Shown here: one piece after another, positions 1 through 7,589 of the stretch
Layout: each line of letters starts with the position of its first letter
Numbering within the stretch: position 1 is the stretch's first letter
NCBI RefSeq assembly: GCF_900109265.1
Contig: NZ_FNZM01000008.1
Location: forward strand, 124,001-188,000
Length of the DNA: 64,000 nt
Direction: 5' to 3'
Origin: Paraburkholderia tropica
Lineage (GTDB): Bacteria; Pseudomonadota; Gammaproteobacteria; Burkholderiales; Burkholderiaceae
Position numbers and translations under genes: made by a program
Notes under the pieces: generated by a model
Seen by the model: the letters and a program-made list of their open reading frames with translations, nothing else
Told to the model about the DNA's origin: nothing
Databases searched by the model: none

Positions 1-48
1 CGAAGCGCCTGACTCGCAGGCAATGGCCGGGATCGCGCTACAAAAACC

Positions 49-1020
49 TCACACGGCCATTGGCGCGGTGAGCGGCGCGTGGTGGCGATAGCCTTCGAGC
101 GAGAAGTCGGCCGGTTCGACCTTCTCCAGCCACTCGGGTTCGTAGACGCCGGTTTTCGCGAACTCCGGCACGCGGTCGGCGATCACGAGACGCGGGCTCT
201 CGTACGGCTCGCGCTCGAGCTGCGCGTTGAGCATGTCGAGCTGGTTCTCGTAGATATGCGCATCGCCGATGAAATACGTGAACCAGCGCGGCGTGTAGCC
301 CGTGAGACGTCCGACGAGATGCAGCAGCACCGCGCCTTCAGTCAGGTTGAACGGCGTGCCGAGGCCCACATCGTTGCTGCGGATGTACAGGCAGAGCGAG
401 ATTTCGCGCTTCTGCGCGTTCGGCAGGAACTGATAAAGCAGGTGGCAGGCGGGCAGCGCGATCTCGTCGAGCTTGGCGGGGTTCCAGCCATGAAACAGAA
501 TCCGACGGTCGGCCGGGTTGTTCACGATGGTGTCGAGGCACTGCCGCAGTTGGTCGATCGCCTTGTAAAGCAGCACTTTCGAGCGGCCGCCCTCTTCGAA
601 CGCCGTCACTTCGGTGTAGCCGCGCGCGCGGGCGTCGGCGATCTGTGCGGCGGCTTCGGCGTCGAGCACCTTGTAGGCCGGCCATTGGCGCCATTGCACG
701 CCGTAGACGTCGCCGAGATCGTCGGTGCCGCGGCGGTACGGATTGGCGAGCCACTGGGCGTTGTCGTTCGCGTTGGCGTCCCAGACCTTGCAGCCGAGCG
801 CGCGGAAGTCCGCGGCGTTGCGCGAGGCGCGCAGGAAGCCGATCAGCTCGCCCACGGCCGACTTGAACGCGAGCTTTTTCGTGGTCACGGCGGGGAAGCC
901 CTGCTGAAGATCGAACTTCAGCATCGCGCCGGGCATGCTGATGGTGCGGATGCCGGTGCGATTTTCCTGCCAGGTGCCGGTGTCGAGAATCGAGCGGACG
1001 AGCTCGAGATACTGTTTCAT
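49..1020 (-). CDS. thyA: thymidylate synthase
   Basis: Converts dUMP and methylene-tetrahydrofolate to dTMP and dihydrofolate in the cytoplasm. The 323-residue protein shows the N-terminal phosphate-binding RTG (residues 21-23), the catalytic Cys192 in PACHLLYQF and the [11 protein letters not shown] segment (171-181). It is longer than the 264-residue E. coli type. The extra length is an insertion of about 50 residues (around 112-158) before the conserved core, as in the Lactobacillus-type enzyme. The ATG at 1020 is the first start in frame. Its functional partner folA lies 11 kb away on the other strand, with the amyloid-like cluster in between. Confidence 0.97.
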   Translation of the reverse strand: MKQYLELVRSILDTGTWQENRTGIRTISMPGAMLKFDLQQGFPAVTTKKLAFKSAVGELIGFLRASRNAADFRALGCKVWDANANDNAQWLANPYRRGTDDLGDVYGVQWRQWPAYKVLDAEAAAQIADARARGYTEVTAFEEGGRSKVLLYKAIDQLRQCLDTIVNNPADRRILFHGWNPAKLDEIALPACHLLYQFLPNAQKREISLCLYIRSNDVGLGTPFNLTEGAVLLHLVGRLTGYTPRWFTYFIGDAHIYENQLDMLNAQLEREPYESPRLVIADRVPEFAKTGVYEPEWLEKVEPADFSLEGYRHHAPLTAPMAV

Positions 1021-1526
1021 GCGAATTCCCTGAGCGGACGCGCGATGCGCCCGTGCGGATTCAAAACAGCGATTTTATAGCATGCGCGGCGAGTGCCTGT
1101 CGGACGCCGCGGGGAGCGCTCGCGCGTGCGGTCACCCGCGCGGAGCGTGCGCGCGCGTCGAGAAGGCGGTATCGAAAGGGAAAAACAGAGAAAAAACGCG
1201 GAAGAACGCTGCGAGGAAAGCGGCAAAGGAAGCGCTAAACAGGCGCTGAAGCCCCACCGCATCGACCGGCCGCGTCAGGCAGCGCGCGGCGATCCGCACG
1301 GCACCCGACGCTTCCCGGCATGAACGAGCCGACGCGCGCACTACGCGCCCTCCCATCCACGCGAGCCTGCGCCCCCGCGCAAGTCCGCATGTACCCTGGC
1401 TCCACCATCGTCATTCGGGCCCAATCGGGCCCTTCATCACTTCACCACACACACACTGCACAACGCACACTGCTATTGAGGCCGTCGAACGGCTCTTGGT
1501 GCTGGTCCCCTCGAACGCGCGGCCGC
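1021..1526. other. intergenic region between thyA and the first sigma-54 activator
   Basis: About 500 bp without a convincing gene. It holds the upstream region of thyA (minus strand) and the 3' flank of the regulator. Two GGGCCC hexamers separated by four bases (1417-1432) can form a short hairpin, but there is no T-run, so it is not called a terminator. A CA-rich stretch (ACACACAC) follows at about 1445-1470. Short open frames here have no ribosome-binding site and no recognisable product. Confidence 0.5.
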
Positions 1527-2921
1527 TCAACCGGCCCCGCCCCCCGAAACCAGTCCGCCGGGATGCGGCGCGAGCGGATCGCTTTCCATGTGCCGCATGC
1601 CATGCGCGCACAACAGCCGATACAGCGTCACGCGCGAAATACCGAGTTCCTGGGCGGCGTCGCCCAGCCTGCCGCGATGGCGCAGCAGCGCCAGTTCGAT
1701 GGCCTGACGCTCGGCCGCCTCGCGCGCCTGCGCGAGCGACACCGGCACCACTTCCACGTAATCGCCCAGCTCCAGATCGCGCGCCGTGATCGCGCGCCCT
1801 TCCGACATCACGATGGCGCGCCGCACACGGTTGATCAGCTCGCGCACGTTGCCCGGCCAGCTGTAATTGTGAAGCGCCGCGATGGCGTCCGGCGAAAAGC
1901 CGCGCAGACGGCGGCTGCCGTCCTTCTTGAAACGTTCGAGCATGTGACGCGCGAGCAGCTCGATGTCCTTGCCGCGCGCGCGCAGCGGCGGCTCGTCGAT
2001 CTGCAGCACGCACAGGCGGTGATACAGATCCTGACGGAAGCGCCCTTCGACCATTGCCGCGCGCATGTCGACGTGCGTGGCCGAGATGATGCGCACATCG
2101 ACGGGCTGCGATTGATGGCCGCCGAGGCGCTCGATCTTCCCTTCCTGCAGGAAGCGCAGCAGGCTCGCCTGGCTTTCGAGCGGCAGATCGCCGATTTCGT
2201 CGAGAAACAGCGTGCCGCCATTGGCCGCTTCCACGCGGCCGATCTTGCGCTGGCTCGCGCCCGTGAACGCGCCGCGCTCGTAACCGAACAGCTCGGACTG
2301 CAGCAGATGCGGCGGAATCGCGCCGCAATTGATGGGGATGAACGGTGCGTTGCGGCGCGACGAACGCTCGTGGATCGCCACCGCCGTGAGTTCCTTGCCG
2401 GTACCGGATTCGCCCGAGATGAACACGGGCGCGTCGGTCATCGCCACCTTGCGGATCGAGCGGAACAGCGCGAGCATCGCCTCGCACGAACCGACCATTT
2501 CGCCTTCGGTGCCGCCCGTGGTGTCGTTCGACGCGTTCTCGACCAGCGAGACCATGCCATAGGCGTGACCGACCGAATCGACGATGCGATCGCCGCTCCA
2601 CGGTACCGTTACGTAATCGAAACAGTAATCGCGCACGAGACGGCGCAGATTGGCGTCCTGCAGCTGGCCGGTGGTGGTCGCGGCGACCCAGCCCACGTGC
2701 GGCAGCGTGAGGCAAGGCTCGAATGCGCCGATTTCATGCAGATGGAACTGGCTCGACAGATCCAGCAGGCCGCCCGCAGGCAGCCCCGCGCGCAGCGCCC
2801 GCCGCGCGTCCCTCGCGTTGCCGACAATCTCCACCTGCCAGCCACGCTCGTGGAACCGCTCGTTCAGCGCCTCGTTCGGATTGCGCGTCACGTAAACCAA
2901 TTGCCGCGTTGCGGATTCCAT
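1527..2921 (-). CDS. sigma-54-dependent enhancer-binding protein, VpsR-like
   Basis: 464 residues. The AAA+ sigma-54 activation domain has Walker A GESGTGKE (170-177), the sigma-54-contacting loop GAFTGA (217-222) and Walker [12 protein letters not shown]. It ends in a Fis-type helix-turn-helix ([12 protein letters not shown]). The N-terminal ~130 residues resemble a receiver fold as in VpsR-type regulators (typical YCFDYVTVP...GHAYGM stretch). They keep an Asp in the strand-3 position (Asp54, LLDLSS) but lack the usual acidic pair near the first strand. The gene is divergent from the amyloid-like operon and closely similar to the regulator at its far end, so it probably activates the sigma-54 promoter at 3481. 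VpsR-type proteins often respond to cyclic-di-GMP. That is family knowledge and cannot be read from this sequence. Confidence 0.88.
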   Translation of the reverse strand: MESATRQLVYVTRNPNEALNERFHERGWQVEIVGNARDARRALRAGLPAGGLLDLSSQFHLHEIGAFEPCLTLPHVGWVAATTTGQLQDANLRRLVRDYCFDYVTVPWSGDRIVDSVGHAYGMVSLVENASNDTTGGTEGEMVGSCEAMLALFRSIRKVAMTDAPVFISGESGTGKELTAVAIHERSSRRNAPFIPINCGAIPPHLLQSELFGYERGAFTGASQRKIGRVEAANGGTLFLDEIGDLPLESQASLLRFLQEGKIERLGGHQSQPVDVRIISATHVDMRAAMVEGRFRQDLYHRLCVLQIDEPPLRARGKDIELLARHMLERFKKDGSRRLRGFSPDAIAALHNYSWPGNVRELINRVRRAIVMSEGRAITARDLELGDYVEVVPVSLAQAREAAERQAIELALLRHRGRLGDAAQELGISRVTLYRLLCAHGMRHMESDPLAPHPGGLVSGGGAG

Positions 2922-3082
2922 TATTCAGATCCTCTTGCCAACACATCGTTGCGGAATGACGGCACGCACCTGATGTACAGACACGCAGCAAAAACCGCGC
3001 TCCGCCGGGTGATCAGATGAAGGCGAAAGCCAGGGTTTTTTGCTGACGTTGAATCCCCGAGCTGCGGCGTGTGTGTCAACGT

Positions 3083-3096
3083 GCCCACGTGTGGGC
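3083..3096. promoter_or_regulatory. perfect palindrome GCCCAC-GT-GTGGGC
   Basis: Six-base arms separated by two bases, 120-160 bp from the start of the minus-strand regulator. The two-base loop is too short for a good RNA hairpin and no T-run follows on either strand, so a protein-binding site is more likely than a terminator. The binding protein is unknown. Confidence 0.4.
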
Positions 3097-3288
3097 TTTA
3101 GTTATCGGCATTACGCGTTTTTCTGAAGCTTACTATATGCGCTAGGGAGTTGAACAGAATTTATGCGACGTGAATGGATAAGGGTTCGATGGAAATGCTT
3201 CCAGGCGGCTCCTGGCCCCTTAGCCTTGATATGTAAGAAGAAAATTATTCGCATTCATGTCGCAAAAGATGTTCCCAGCGTCCCGCCA

Positions 3289-3311
3289 TTACGTAACGCG
3301 TTACCCGTAAC
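3289..3311. promoter_or_regulatory. overlapping palindromes TTACGTAA / GTAACGCGTTAC / GTTAC-CC-GTAAC
   Basis: Three overlapping dyads built from the GTAAC element. GTAACGCGTTAC (3293-3304) is a perfect 12-base palindrome. The element is repeated as GTTAC and GTAAC up to 3311. The cluster lies about 170-190 bp upstream of the sigma-54 promoter, within the usual range for an enhancer site. Assignment to a regulator is inference. Confidence 0.4.
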
Positions 3312-3389
3312 ACGTAATTCCGTATACCACCTCGCAAACGTTCTCCGTTGAAACTTGAAGTGGGTTTTGAGGGGTTTAAAGCGGGTGAC

Positions 3390-3405
3390 GTTTCAGTGCT
3401 GAAAC
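3390..3405. promoter_or_regulatory. perfect inverted repeat GTTTCAG-TG-CTGAAAC, probable activator site
   Basis: Seven-base arms with a two-base spacer, centred about 84 bp upstream of the first base of the sigma-54 promoter. This is the spacing and form expected of an upstream activating sequence for a Fis-type helix-turn-helix enhancer-binding protein. It directly abuts a second palindrome at 3406-3419. Confidence 0.5.
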
Positions 3406-3419
3406 ATTTTCGCGAAAAT
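3406..3419. promoter_or_regulatory. perfect palindrome ATTTTCGCGAAAAT
   Basis: A 14-base uninterrupted palindrome immediately next to the GTTTCAG/CTGAAAC repeat. Together they span 3390-3419, about three helical turns, and could hold two dimers side by side. AT-rich flanks could also favour DNA bending. Confidence 0.42.
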
Positions 3420-3480
3420 CGGCAATTCAAAATCCGCAGAAAATAACAGGAGCCCCGGCGTATCAATGGATTGCGGGACA

Positions 3481-3496
3481 TGGCACAGCTTTCGCT
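3481..3496 (+). promoter_or_regulatory. sigma-54 promoter of the amyloid-like operon
   Basis: TGGCACAGCTTTCGCT has the invariant GG and GC dinucleotides at the spacing required by RpoN (-24/-12). It matches the consensus TGGCACG-N4-TTGCW except at two positions. Transcription would begin near 3507, just before the AGGAG ribosome-binding site (3511-3515) and the ATG at 3523. The two nearby sigma-54 activators make this call much stronger than the motif alone. Confidence 0.75.
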
Positions 3497-3522
3497 AAAT
3501 GACTCGCACCAGGAGATACGCC

Positions 3523-4083
3523 ATGCGACCCAATCAACCGAACGTCCGGCGCAGTGTAATGAGCTACGGTTCCGCCCTCGCGGCCGTGCTGATTCCCGCC
3601 GTATTGCTCGTCCCGCTGTTCGCGCTCTCGCCGGCCGCGCGCGCCCAGAGCGCCGCGAACGCGGATGTCGTTCCTGCAACAACCGCCGCCACCCTCGGCA
3701 CGAACGACGCGGCCATCATGCCTGCGACGCTCAAGGCCGAGCCGCTGACCGTCGACAACGGCCAGATCCCGTCGCAAGACCCGAACGCCGGCCAGAACCC
3801 GAACGGCAGCGCCCCGCTCGCCGCCGATCCGGGCCAGGCCGGCGAACACAGCAGCGATAGCGACAACGGCATCCTCGCGGGCGTCGGCATGCTCGACGAC
3901 CAGACCCTCTCGCGCCAGCGCGGCGGCGCCGTGGGCATGGTGATGGTCGCCGCCACGCCGCAACTGATGCGCGGCGCCAGCGTGACGCTATGGGACGAGA
4001 TCGCCCCGCCCACGCCGATACCGATTCCCGTGGATAGCAGCCAGGCGGCCCAGGGGAACATCGCCAGCTACTTCCGCCGATAA
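3523..4083 (+). CDS. secreted protein of unrecognised family, first gene of the amyloid-like operon
   Basis: 186 residues. The start at 3523 is chosen over the upstream ATG at 3499 because AGGAG (3511-3515) precedes it at good spacing and the predicted transcription start (~3507) lies downstream of 3499. A long signal peptide ends near Ala-Arg-Ala (residues 38-41). The rest is low-complexity and rich in Ala, Pro, Gln and Asn. One more conserved-looking segment, LDDQTLSRQRGGAVG (124-138), resembles the DD-x-L-x-x-Q-x-G segment of the protein at 7590-8429. Its Gly-Gly could be a C39-type cleavage signal. A gene in this position would be a candidate assembly factor, but no family is recognised. 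Confidence 0.75.
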   Translation: MRPNQPNVRRSVMSYGSALAAVLIPAVLLVPLFALSPAARAQSAANADVVPATTAATLGTNDAAIMPATLKAEPLTVDNGQIPSQDPNAGQNPNGSAPLAADPGQAGEHSSDSDNGILAGVGMLDDQTLSRQRGGAVGMVMVAATPQLMRGASVTLWDEIAPPTPIPIPVDSSQAAQGNIASYFRR

Positions 4084-4166
4084 GCGGCGCCGGGCCGACG
4101 CAAGACCGGACGCAGAAGCAGAAGCAGACGCAGACGCACAACCAGACGCAGTCATCGAGAACATTC

Positions 4167-4186
4167 CCGCGCCGTTCGCGGCGCGG
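4167..4186 (+). other. intercistronic hairpin with TTCG loop
   Basis: A perfect eight-base GC stem (CCGCGCCG / CGGCGCGG) closes a TTCG loop in the 155-bp gap between the first two operon genes. No T-run follows, so it is more likely an mRNA-stability or processing element than a full terminator. The preceding bases (4100-4150) are a purine-rich run of AGAAGCAG/GACGCAGA-like repeats. Confidence 0.5.
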
Positions 4187-4238
4187 AAACGGGAGCGGCG
4201 CGGACAGGAAGTCGCCCCGCGCGGAGACGGAGACCAAC

Positions 4239-4733
4239 ATGAACGAACGCCTTACGGCGCCCGTCAAGGGCGCGTGTCGCCCGCGGATCGCCGCAGCGGT
4301 GTGCGCAGCCAGCGCCGCGCTGCTCGCGACGGCCGCCGGCGCGCAGCAGGTGAGCAATCCCGGCGACATCATCATCGAGCGCAACATCACGCCGCGCAGC
4401 GCGTTCGACGCCGTGCCGAAGAGCCAGGACCCGGTCGCGGTGCGCGCCACGACCTTCCCGAAGAACAGTTTCGATCCGGCCATCGCCCAGCTCGTCTCGG
4501 ACGCCGATCTCACCAACGCGCACGGTTCGAGCGGCGTCAACACGGGCGCCGCGCTCGGCGGCGCGGCGGCGGGCGTGCAGGCCGTCACGCGCATCCTCGC
4601 GGGCAACCAGACCGGCAGCAATGTGCCGCTCGGCGCGGGCGCCCAGGCGGGCGGCGGTCTCGGCGGCACCATTTCCTCCTCGGTGACGAGCGCGCTCGCG
4701 CCGCTCACCGGCGCACTCGGAGCGCTCAAATGA
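4239..4733 (+). CDS. secreted protein of unrecognised family in the amyloid-like operon
   Basis: 164 residues with a basic N-terminus and a signal peptide ending near AAGAQQ (~35). The mature part begins with a structured-looking segment (NPGDIIIERNITPRSAFDAVPKSQDPVAVRATTFPKNSF, residues about 39-77). It then becomes a Gly/Ala-rich tail (TGAALGGAAAG...GAGAQAGGGLGG). The ribosome-binding site is a GGAG run about ten bases upstream. Its stop overlaps the next start (ATGA), indicating translational coupling with the repeat protein at 4730. By position it could correspond to FapA, a chaperone-like component, but I see no sequence basis for naming it so. Confidence 0.75.
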   Translation: MNERLTAPVKGACRPRIAAAVCAASAALLATAAGAQQVSNPGDIIIERNITPRSAFDAVPKSQDPVAVRATTFPKNSFDPAIAQLVSDADLTNAHGSSGVNTGAALGGAAAGVQAVTRILAGNQTGSNVPLGAGAQAGGGLGGTISSSVTSALAPLTGALGALK

Positions 4734-5356
4734 ACGCACGTCTGAGCTTCCGTCCGTCCCGCCGTCTCGTCGTCTCGCTCGCGCTCGGCGCGGCTTTCGC
4801 CGCCAGCGGCGCGGCGCACGCCCAGGCCGTCGTGAGCGGCTATTCGGTGATCGCCCCCGGCGCGGCCACCGGCACGACCGGCGCGCTCGCGGTGAACGAA
4901 ACCACGGGCCTGAACAACGCCCAGGCCAATCAGTTGACGATCGCCACGGGCGGCTCCGTGGTCGTCAACGGCAATCTCATCTCGCAAGGCGCAGGCGCCG
5001 CGGCCCGGCTGAACAACGCCACGGCCACGATCGGCAGCAACGCCTTTGCGAACACGTCCGGCGCGGTGATGGTGAACCAGTCGGCGGGCGTCGCGAATCT
5101 CCAGAGCAACAGTGCCCAGATCGGCGCTGCGGCGATGGGTGTTGAAACCGTCTCGGATGGCGATCTGTCCGCGGCGGCTGCATCGAACGGCGGTAGGGGG
5201 CAAATGGTGCAGACCAGTGGCATTCGTGAAGCCGGAATTTCCAGCTCGGCTTTCAGGAATGCAACGGGTCTCGTACAGGTGAACCAGACCGCTGGCGCCG
5301 GTAACGCTACGGCAAACAGTTTTGTGCTCCGTCCCCCGGCGGGCACTCTTTTCTAA
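4730..5356 (+). CDS. repeat-bearing secreted protein, FapB-like minor amyloid subunit candidate
   Basis: 208 residues, starting at the ATG that overlaps the preceding stop. A signal peptide ends near AHAQA (~32). Three imperfect repeats of the form G-x3-VN-x3-G-x2-N-x3-N lie at about 51-69, 111-129 and 180-198. The same core repeat ends the next protein. The spacers are rich in Asn, Ser, Ala and Gly, and there is no Cys. This repeat-linker layout, Asn/Gln composition and position just before a second repeat protein match FapB of the Pseudomonas Fap system (nucleating minor subunit). The family normally has a Cys pair near the C-terminus, which is absent here, so the assignment rests on synteny and repeat type. 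Confidence 0.65.
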   Translation: MNARLSFRPSRRLVVSLALGAAFAASGAAHAQAVVSGYSVIAPGAATGTTGALAVNETTGLNNAQANQLTIATGGSVVVNGNLISQGAGAAARLNNATATIGSNAFANTSGAVMVNQSAGVANLQSNSAQIGAAAMGVETVSDGDLSAAAASNGGRGQMVQTSGIREAGISSSAFRNATGLVQVNQTAGAGNATANSFVLRPPAGTLF

Positions 5357-5383
5357 ATGACTATCCAGTATCGGAGCGAAATC

Positions 5384-6781
5384 ATGAAGCGCACTCTCAT
5401 CGCTGCAGCAGTCCTCGCCGCCGTTTCCGGTAGCGCCCTCGCCAGCCCGAAAGATCCGTACATCTTCAATGCCACCATCGTCGGCGAACGCGTGGGCATC
5501 GAAGGCTGGGTCACGCTGTTCGGCTGCGTGGACGTCAGCAGCACGGCCGGCGCCGTGGTCAACAACAACCAGACCGTCACGTCGAACAACATCAGAATGA
5601 GCCCGAACCCCTCGAACTACACGAGCGGCTCGGTCACGACGCGCTTCAACAACTCGTACACCTCGGTCAAGGGCGGCGGCTCGGCCTTCTACAACGCCTC
5701 GACGTGGAGCTCGTCGAAGCAGACGTCCGCTGCGGGCTATCAGGCTTCGGCCGGCTACGTCTACGGCCAGCAGAGCAGCCACGTTCAGGGCGGCGGCTAT
5801 GAATACAGCCAGCAAAGCTCCGGCATCGGCGGCTACTTCTACAACCAGAACCAGAGCCAGGGCGGCCATATCTCCGCCGGCGGCCAGGCTGGCGGCTCGC
5901 TGAGCTACGTCGCGCACAACGGCCCGCACTCGGGCTACGACGCCTTCCACGCACAAGGCGGCTTCTCGGCCGGCTACAAGGAATCGAGCTATGCCAAGGG
6001 CTCGGGCGTCGCCGGCTACTTCGAAGGCACCCAAGGTTCGGGCCAGGGCAAGAGCTGGGGCTATCAGGCTTCCCAGGGATCGGGCTACGCAGCGGTGGGC
6101 GCGCAGGAGTCGAGCTACGAAATGTCGTCGTCGAAGACTAACGAAGGCGCCGCGGTCAAGTGGGGCATCGATGCTTCGCTCGCCACGACCGACGTGACGG
6201 TGACGGGCTCGATCACGCAGCACTACAACAACCAGCCGGCCAACACGCTGACGGCCACGACCGGTGACGGCGCAGCCAAGGGCGCTTCGGGCAACATCGG
6301 CGTGAATATCGCCGAAGGCGTGAACAACGCGCAAAGCAACGACGCCTCGCTCGCCGCCGTCGACGCGGGCAATGTGTTCGGCAATGCGCAGATCTTCAAC
6401 ACGCAGTCGTCCGGCGGCAACGTGAAGGTCAACAACTACATGCTCAACGCCAGCGTCGGCAACAACGCTCTGGCTAACGCCACCGGCAACATCGGCGTGA
6501 ACGTGGCATCGGGTGTCGGCAACGCGCAGAACAACAGCCTGGCAGCCTCGACCACGACGAGCGGCAGCAACGCTTCGTACGCGATGATCGCGACCGACCA
6601 GACCAGCCAGACCGCCAATACGTCCTTCCAGGGCAGCTTCGCGGGTACGGCAATGCTGGGTGCAGGCGCGCTCGCCAACGCAACCGGCAACATCGGCGTG
6701 AACATCGCCGGCGGCGTCGGCAACGTCCAGCACAACGGCCTCGCCATCGCGGCCATGAGCGTGCCGGTCGTCGGCAAATAA
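5384..6781 (+). CDS. large repeat protein with prion-like domain, FapC-like major amyloid subunit candidate
   Basis: 465 residues from the ATG at 5384 (GGAGCG about ten bases before). The in-frame ATG at 5357 immediately follows the previous stop but would add nine residues before the signal peptide. The signal peptide is MKRTLIAAAVLAAVSGSALA (1-20). After a short folded-looking segment with the only Cys (Cys48), residues ~91-247 are dominated by Gly, Ser, Tyr and Gln with many GY, SY and QQSS steps, like a prion-type low-complexity domain. The C-terminal third carries three GNIGVN-[IV]-A-x-GV-x-N-x-Q-x-N repeats at about 303-319, 368-384 and 435-451, spaced 65-67 residues apart. It is followed by the C39 peptidase gene, as fapC is followed by fapD. 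This is probably the main extracellular fibre subunit (inference). Confidence 0.68.
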   Translation: MKRTLIAAAVLAAVSGSALASPKDPYIFNATIVGERVGIEGWVTLFGCVDVSSTAGAVVNNNQTVTSNNIRMSPNPSNYTSGSVTTRFNNSYTSVKGGGSAFYNASTWSSSKQTSAAGYQASAGYVYGQQSSHVQGGGYEYSQQSSGIGGYFYNQNQSQGGHISAGGQAGGSLSYVAHNGPHSGYDAFHAQGGFSAGYKESSYAKGSGVAGYFEGTQGSGQGKSWGYQASQGSGYAAVGAQESSYEMSSSKTNEGAAVKWGIDASLATTDVTVTGSITQHYNNQPANTLTATTGDGAAKGASGNIGVNIAEGVNNAQSNDASLAAVDAGNVFGNAQIFNTQSSGGNVKVNNYMLNASVGNNALANATGNIGVNVASGVGNAQNNSLAASTTTSGSNASYAMIATDQTSQTANTSFQGSFAGTAMLGAGALANATGNIGVNIAGGVGNVQHNGLAIAAMSVPVVGK

Positions 6782-6804
6782 GTCGTATCCAAGGGGGTAG
6801 TGCA

Positions 6805-6835
6805 CGCGCCGGCCACTGCAACGCCGGCCGGCGCG
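6805..6835 (+). other. GC-rich hairpin after the major subunit gene
   Basis: A perfect ten-base stem (CGCGCCGGCC / GGCCGGCGCG) with an 11-base loop lies between the stop of the large repeat protein and the C39 peptidase ribosome-binding site. There is no T-run. Such a structure can protect the upstream mRNA and lower downstream expression, as in operons that need far more subunit than enzyme. Confidence 0.55.
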
Positions 6836-6855
6836 TTCAACAGCAGGAGACCACC

Positions 6856-7575
6856 ATGTCCGGGCCTTTGTCGTCCCCGGCGTCCAGGCTGTGCCTTGTC
6901 GCGCTGACGCTCGCCGTCACCGCGGCTCTCACGCCTTGCCGCGCGCAATCGAGCATCGACGCCACGCATCTCGCGGGCGTGCCGGTGAAGATGCACGTGC
7001 GGTCGATGAAGGACATCCGCTACTCCAGCATCGTCAATCAGCAATACGACTACAGCTGTGGTGCGGCCGCACTCGCGACACTGCTCAAATACGGCTACGG
7101 AATCGATATTCCGGAACCCGAAATGATTCGTCGCATGATGGTCTTCTCCACGCCCGACGTGGTCGTCAAGAACGGCTTCTCCATGCTCGACATGAAGAAG
7201 TTCGTCGAGACGATCGGACTGCGCGGGCGAGGCTTCCGCGTCAACACCGACGCGCTCTATCACCTGCAGATTCCCGTGCTCGTGCTGATGAACATCGACG
7301 GTTACGAGCACTTCGTGATCGTCAAGCACGCCGAAAACGGCCGAGTGTTCATCGCCGATCCCGCACTCGGCAATCGCATCCTTGTCGAAGACGACTTCGC
7401 GAAGACGTGGAATGGCCTCGTCTTCGCCGTGCTCGGCAAACCGTTCCTGGAGGACTCTCCGCTGTTGCAGAACAACGAGTCGCTGGCGCTGAAGCTGCGC
7501 GAAAACGCCCTGCTCAACGGCACGGCCGCGACGCCCTTCTTCGAATACGGCCTCGACAAGGCCGTCATGTTCTGA
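6856..7575 (+). CDS. C39 family cysteine peptidase, FapD-like
   Basis: 239 residues preceded by CAGGAG. A signal peptide ends near CRAQS (~30), so the enzyme is predicted to be periplasmic. The papain-like C39 core has the oxyanion Gln62 and catalytic Cys68 in NQQYDYSCGAA, His152 in GYEHFVIV and Asp168 in FIADPALG. C39 peptidases classically cut after double-glycine leaders of bacteriocins. The stand-alone secreted type without an ABC transporter is the form found in Fap operons (FapD). Candidate substrates are the neighbouring secreted proteins carrying the L-x-x-Q-x-G segments. It lies 15 bp before the next gene. Confidence 0.85.
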   Translation: MSGPLSSPASRLCLVALTLAVTAALTPCRAQSSIDATHLAGVPVKMHVRSMKDIRYSSIVNQQYDYSCGAAALATLLKYGYGIDIPEPEMIRRMMVFSTPDVVVKNGFSMLDMKKFVETIGLRGRGFRVNTDALYHLQIPVLVLMNIDGYEHFVIVKHAENGRVFIADPALGNRILVEDDFAKTWNGLVFAVLGKPFLEDSPLLQNNESLALKLRENALLNGTAATPFFEYGLDKAVMF

Positions 7576-7589
7576 CGTAGACAAGAGTC

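Larger units (their letters stand above)
2922..3480. promoter_or_regulatory. long divergent regulatory region upstream of the amyloid-like operon
   Basis: About 560 bp without a gene between the divergently transcribed regulator and the operon. It is distinctly more AT-rich than the flanking genes and holds several perfect palindromes, listed separately (3083, 3289, 3390, 3406). This layout, a remote cluster of dyads followed by a sigma-54 promoter, fits an enhancer region for the flanking activators. The open frames at 3163-3351 (+) and 3245-3682 (-) are not supported by composition or ribosome-binding sites. Confidence 0.6.

Noticed and set aside
1417..1432. GGGCCC-N4-GGGCCC as a terminator for the first regulator
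   Set aside because: No T-run on either strand and only a six-base stem. It may be chance in GC-rich DNA.
1320..3020. 566-codon plus-strand frame opposite the first sigma-54 activator
   Set aside because: The minus strand encodes a complete AAA+ activator with all motifs; the plus frame has none.
4274..4729. Upstream extension of the 208-residue repeat protein to 4274
   Set aside because: It would overlap the whole preceding gene and bury the signal peptide. The ATG at 4730 in an ATGA overlap gives a normal secreted protein.
3731..6805. 1024-codon open frame on the minus strand opposite the amyloid-like genes
   Set aside because: It runs opposite four good plus-strand genes with signal peptides, ribosome-binding sites and coupled starts. 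Its product is low-complexity Arg/Ala/Val sequence with no domain. GC-rich codon bias alone opens such antisense frames.
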